Assembly: GCF_001429065.1 (NCBI RefSeq)
Contig: NZ_LMIB01000001.1
Location: 1,311,933 to 1,375,932 of the forward strand
From: Sphingomonas sp. Root710
Lineage (GTDB): Bacteria; Pseudomonadota; Alphaproteobacteria; Sphingomonadales; Sphingomonadaceae
Length of the DNA stretch: 64,000 nt
Direction of reading: 5' to 3'
Shown here: one piece after another, positions 61,444 through 64,000 of the stretch
Position numbering within the stretch: the first letter of the stretch is position 1
Layout: each line of letters starts with the position of its first letter
The notes under the pieces: model-generated
What the model saw: only the letters and a program-made list of their open reading frames with translations
The model's database searches: none
Told to the model about the DNA's origin: nothing
Position numbers and translations under genes: made by a program

Positions 61444-62652
61444 ATGTCCGAGGAATTTTACCGCATCAAACGCCTGCCCCCCTATGTCATCGCCGAAGTG
61501 AACGCGATGCGGGCGGCGGCGCGAGCGCGGGGCGAGGACATCATCGACCTGGGCATGGGCAACCCCGATCTGCCGCCTCCGCAGCATGTCATCGACAAGC
61601 TGTGCGAAGTAGCGCGCAACCCCGATGCGCACGGCTATTCCGCATCGAAGGGCATCCCGGGCCTGCGCAAGGCGCAGGCCAATTACTATCAGCGCCGCTT
61701 CGGTGTCGACGTCGATCCCGAAACCGAGGTCGTCGTGACGCTCGGCTCGAAGGAAGGGCTCGCGAATCTTGCGCAGGCGATCACCGCCCCAGGCGACGTC
61801 GTGCTCGCCCCGAATCCGAGCTATCCGATCCACACCTTCGGCTTCATCATCGCCGGGGCGACGATCCGCTCGGTGCCGACGACGCCCGATGAACGCTATT
61901 GGGAAGCGCTCGACCGAGCGGTGAAGTTCACCGTGCCCAAGCCGTCGGTGCTGGTGGTCGGCTATCCGTCGAACCCCACCGCCGAGGTGGTCGATTTCGC
62001 CTTCTACGAGCGGCTCGTCGCCTGGGCGAAAGAGCATCAGATCTGGGTGCTGTCCGACCTCGCCTATTCCGAACTCTATTATGACGGCGTGCCGACGCCT
62101 TCGATCCTGCAGGTGCCCGGCGGCAAGGATGTCGCGGTGGAGTTCACCTCGATGTCGAAGACCTATAGCATGGCCGGCTGGCGCATTGGCTTCGCGGTAG
62201 GCAACAAGAAGCTGATCTCGGCGCTGACGCGGGTGAAGTCCTATCTGGATTATGGCGCCTTCACGCCGATCCAGGCAGCGGCGGTCGCTGCGATCAACGG
62301 TCCGCAGGATATCGTCGAGAAGAACCGCGAGCTATACAAGCGCCGTCGCGACGTGTTGGTCGAAAGCTTCGCACGTGCGGGATGGGATATTCCGCCATCG
62401 CGCGCGTCGATGTTTTGCTGGGCGCCCCTGCCCCCCGCGGTCGCGCATCTCGGCAGCCTCGAATTCTCGAAGCAGCTACTCACCCATGCGGGCGTCGCGG
62501 TGGCGCCCGGGGTCGGCTACGGCGAAGACGGCGAGGGGTTCGTGCGCATCGCGATGGTCGAGAACGAACAGCGGATCCGCCAGGCCGCCCGCAACGTGAA
62601 GCGCTACCTGCAATCGATGGGCGTCAACGTCGGCTCGAAGACCGCAGGCTGA
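61444..62652 (+). CDS. alaC: alanine aminotransferase-like enzyme (AlaC type)
   Basis: A 402-residue class I PLP aminotransferase. DLGMGNPDLPPPQHVIDKL, LGSKEGLANLAQAI, ANPSYPIHTFGF-like block, VVGYPSNPTAEV, DLAYSELYYDG and the Schiff-base Lys in SMSKTYSMAGWRIGF. The sequence is close to AlaC/YfdZ enzymes that make alanine from pyruvate. ATG at 61444 after AGGAATCGAA; the frame extending back to 60967 lies over phaC and is rejected. Divergent from phaC. Confidence 0.92.
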   Translation: MSEEFYRIKRLPPYVIAEVNAMRAAARARGEDIIDLGMGNPDLPPPQHVIDKLCEVARNPDAHGYSASKGIPGLRKAQANYYQRRFGVDVDPETEVVVTLGSKEGLANLAQAITAPGDVVLAPNPSYPIHTFGFIIAGATIRSVPTTPDERYWEALDRAVKFTVPKPSVLVVGYPSNPTAEVVDFAFYERLVAWAKEHQIWVLSDLAYSELYYDGVPTPSILQVPGGKDVAVEFTSMSKTYSMAGWRIGFAVGNKKLISALTRVKSYLDYGAFTPIQAAAVAAINGPQDIVEKNRELYKRRRDVLVESFARAGWDIPPSRASMFCWAPLPPAVAHLGSLEFSKQLLTHAGVAVAPGVGYGEDGEGFVRIAMVENEQRIRQAARNVKRYLQSMGVNVGSKTAG

Positions 62653-62656
62653 CAGG

Positions 62657-62690
62657 AAAAAGGGAGGGAGGCGAGTTTCGCCTCCCTCCC
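62657..62690 (-). terminator. strong hairpin terminator between convergent genes
   Basis: A 13-base perfect stem (62662-62674, GGGAGGGAGGCGA, with 62678-62690), loop GTT. On the minus strand it is followed by TTTTTCC, so it terminates the 62705-62986 gene; it can also stop the plus-strand aminotransferase message. Confidence 0.85.
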
Positions 62691-62704
62691 TCTAACGAGT
62701 CAGC

Positions 62705-62986
62705 TTACTTCGCGGCGAAAACCGCCGCGCCGCCCGATTTCGCGAGGTCCGAGGCCTCGGCGCGGAAGCGGACGGGCGAGCCGGCATAGCTGCCCGAAAC
62801 CTGCGCACCCTTGACCCGCAGGCTGAATGCCGCGCCGGTCGACAGATTCTTGCCGGTGACCAGCTGATAGCTGCCATAGGACTTGACGGCATATTCATAG
62901 GCCTCGCCATTGCGGGTGAAGCTTTCGGCCATGGCCGGCGCCGCGGCGACCGACGACAGAATTGCGAGCGTAAGAAAAGTCTTCAT
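62705..62986 (-). CDS. small secreted protein of unknown function
   Basis: A 93-residue protein with a clear signal peptide (MKTFLTLAILSSVAAAPAMA), mature part beginning ESFTRNGEAYEYAVKSYGSY and continuing in beta-like alternation (GAAFSLRVKGAQVSGSYAGS). No cysteines in the mature part. Family not recognised. AAGGGAG lies about 9 bases before the ATG. The 230-base gap upstream (62987-63216) shows no motif I can name. Confidence 0.72.
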   Translation of the reverse strand: MKTFLTLAILSSVAAAPAMAESFTRNGEAYEYAVKSYGSYQLVTGKNLSTGAAFSLRVKGAQVSGSYAGSPVRFRAEASDLAKSGGAAVFAAK

Positions 62987-63216
62987 CACAAATCTCCCTT
63001 CATATGGTTGCCAGCAGGTCCTCTTTATTGTGCGTCGCAACATCATTCGGCGCGGGTAGCATCGCAATTGAATATTGCGGCGTAACGAGTGCATATCTTG
63101 CATTAATTGCTACGGCCGCATGCGTGGGTGCAGGATTTGCACGTTGCCATCTTCCGATCCGGGTTCCGGACAGGTAGAGCGTGCCCCATACCGCCCTAAG
63201 GGGGAAGCGCATCATT

Positions 63217-63675
63217 ATGGCCACATTGCCATCCGCACCTGATGGGATCGCTCATGCGATCTCGCTCGCTCTCGCCCCGTCTTTTTTGGTGACCGCGATT
63301 GGTGCGATCCTTGCGATGTTGACGGGCCGGCTGGGGCGAGTGGTTGACCGGGCTCGCTGGATCGAGCAGAATTTCACCGATAAGAGTGATGCCCGCCATG
63401 TCCTTCAGGTGCAGGAACTCCGCCTGATCGATCAGCGAATAAAATATGCTAATCGCGCGCTGGTCCTCTGCACCGTCAGTGCGGTCCTGATATGCATCGT
63501 CATTGCAGGGCTGTTTCTCGCAGCGCTTTTAGATCTGAAGCTTGGCGCGGCAATGGCGATCGCCTTCATCGTGGCGATGACGCTGCTGATAATCGGCCTC
63601 GGCCTCTTTCTGCTGGAGGTCCGGATCGCCGTTAAGGCCACACGCATCCAGGATGAGTTGCTCGAACGCGAATGA
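63217..63675 (+). CDS. DUF2721 membrane protein
   Basis: A 152-residue protein of the DUF2721 family: a first helix with LAPSFLVTAIGAILAML, the conserved GRLGRVVDRARWIE loop, then two closely spaced helices (ALVLCTVSAVLICIVIAGLF, AMAIAFIVAMTLLIIGLGLF) and a charged tail. ATG at 63217 fits. It overlaps the next gene by ATGA. Function unknown. Confidence 0.87.
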   Translation: MATLPSAPDGIAHAISLALAPSFLVTAIGAILAMLTGRLGRVVDRARWIEQNFTDKSDARHVLQVQELRLIDQRIKYANRALVLCTVSAVLICIVIAGLFLAALLDLKLGAAMAIAFIVAMTLLIIGLGLFLLEVRIAVKATRIQDELLERE

Positions 63676-64000
63676 GACGGGAACGGCTTCTTCTTCAGGG
63701 GGTGGTAACGCTCGCCTGCCTCGTGCCGATCCTCGCCGGACTTGACGGGGTGCTGCGCGGCGTGGGCATGTTCAGGTTGGCCACCCCGCCTCCCAGCCTC
63801 GATAGCCACTTTCGCTATTTGTCCGGCATCTTCCTCATGCTGGGCCTCGCCTTCGCCTCGACCATATCCGCAATCGAACGTCAGGGGCCGCGCTTTCGTC
63901 TGCTTGGCGCCATGGTGGTGACGGGCGGGCTTGCACGGGGGTTGAGCTGGATCATGATCGGCCCTCCCGGGCTGCCGCACCAGCTGGGCCTCGTCATGGA
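63672..64000 (+). CDS. DUF4345 membrane protein, 3' end cut off by window edge
   Basis: The first 109 residues of a small membrane protein: MRRERLLLQGVVTLACLVPI, a GLDGVLRGVGMF loop, SHFRYLSGIFLMLGLAFA, and GAMVVTGGLARGLSWIMIGPPG. This is the DUF4345 layout of four helices. It begins within the stop of the DUF2721 gene (ATGA) and continues past the window. Function unknown. Confidence 0.82.
   Translation, partial: MRRERLLLQGVVTLACLVPILAGLDGVLRGVGMFRLATPPPSLDSHFRYLSGIFLMLGLAFASTISAIERQGPRFRLLGAMVVTGGLARGLSWIMIGPPGLPHQLGLVM

Overview
The window is a contiguous, high-GC, gene-dense piece of chromosome from an alphaproteobacterium, most likely a sphingomonad (Sphingomonas, Rhizorhabdus or a relative). 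Pointers to that group are two proteins with the sphingomonad-type PEPxxWA-CTERM sorting tail, an UrcA-family protein, DUF2093, an Oxygenase-NA (COG3826) protein, a class I PHA synthase with a phasin, and promoter motifs of the alphaproteobacterial EcfG and SigF types. I see no tRNA or rRNA gene, intact insertion sequence, CRISPR array or prophage.

Layout. 1-3.6 kb: truncated MFS transporter, secreted trypsin-like protease, two PilZ proteins, a 2OG-Fe(II) oxygenase. 3.7-9.8 kb: amino-acid block, with an Lrp regulator, prolyl aminopeptidase and APC permease on the minus strand, divergent from tryptophan dioxygenase, kynureninase and an MFS transporter. 9.9-16.4 kb: CYTH/CHAD protein, L,D-transpeptidase-like protein, FAD oxidoreductase, DUF2093, K+ channel, DUF808. 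16.4-21.9 kb: bufferin (copper metallophore) locus, with two different precursor genes (BufA2-like and BufA1/DUF2282-like), one BufB/BufC maturation pair, DoxX, a type II NADH dehydrogenase-like flavoprotein, and the sigma factor SigF with its anti-sigma NrsF. 21.9-24.7 kb: small stress membrane protein, two response regulators, a probably frameshifted HNH gene, a flavin-binding protein and a GNAT relic. 24.7-30.8 kb: sugar dehydrogenase, degenerate HAD protein, PEP-CTERM protein, transglutaminase, SPFH/NfeD pair, third PilZ protein.

30.8-34.5 kb is the least recognisable stretch: orphan proteins, an XRE regulator and a glycosyltransferase-like protein. 34.5-38 kb is the sulfate-activation operon cysD-cysNC-cysQ. 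38-45.5 kb carries purT-ridA, a diguanylate cyclase, hslVU and a second PEP-CTERM protein. 46-52 kb holds envelope and stress genes (PRC barrel, WecG/TagA-type transferase, BAX inhibitor-1 protein, thpR, LMW phosphatase, sodC, ompA). 52-64 kb has a SOUL protein, a cystathionine-synthase-like enzyme, hemerythrin protein, murA, clpS, the phasin/phaC pair, an AlaC-like aminotransferase and small membrane proteins.

Two regulatory circuits can be read from the DNA. Three sites fitting the SigF pattern GTAAC-n-N16-CG(A/T)A sit in front of sigF and both bufferin precursors, tying the metal-defence block into one regulon. Three sites fitting the general stress pattern GGAAC-N16/17-CGTT sit in front of the DUF3309 protein, the hemerythrin protein and the phasin. 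The most rewarding places for follow-up are the two-precursor, one-maturase bufferin locus, a possible ATC start codon on the K+ channel, the catalytically disabled HAD protein, and the unknown genes around 31-33 kb.
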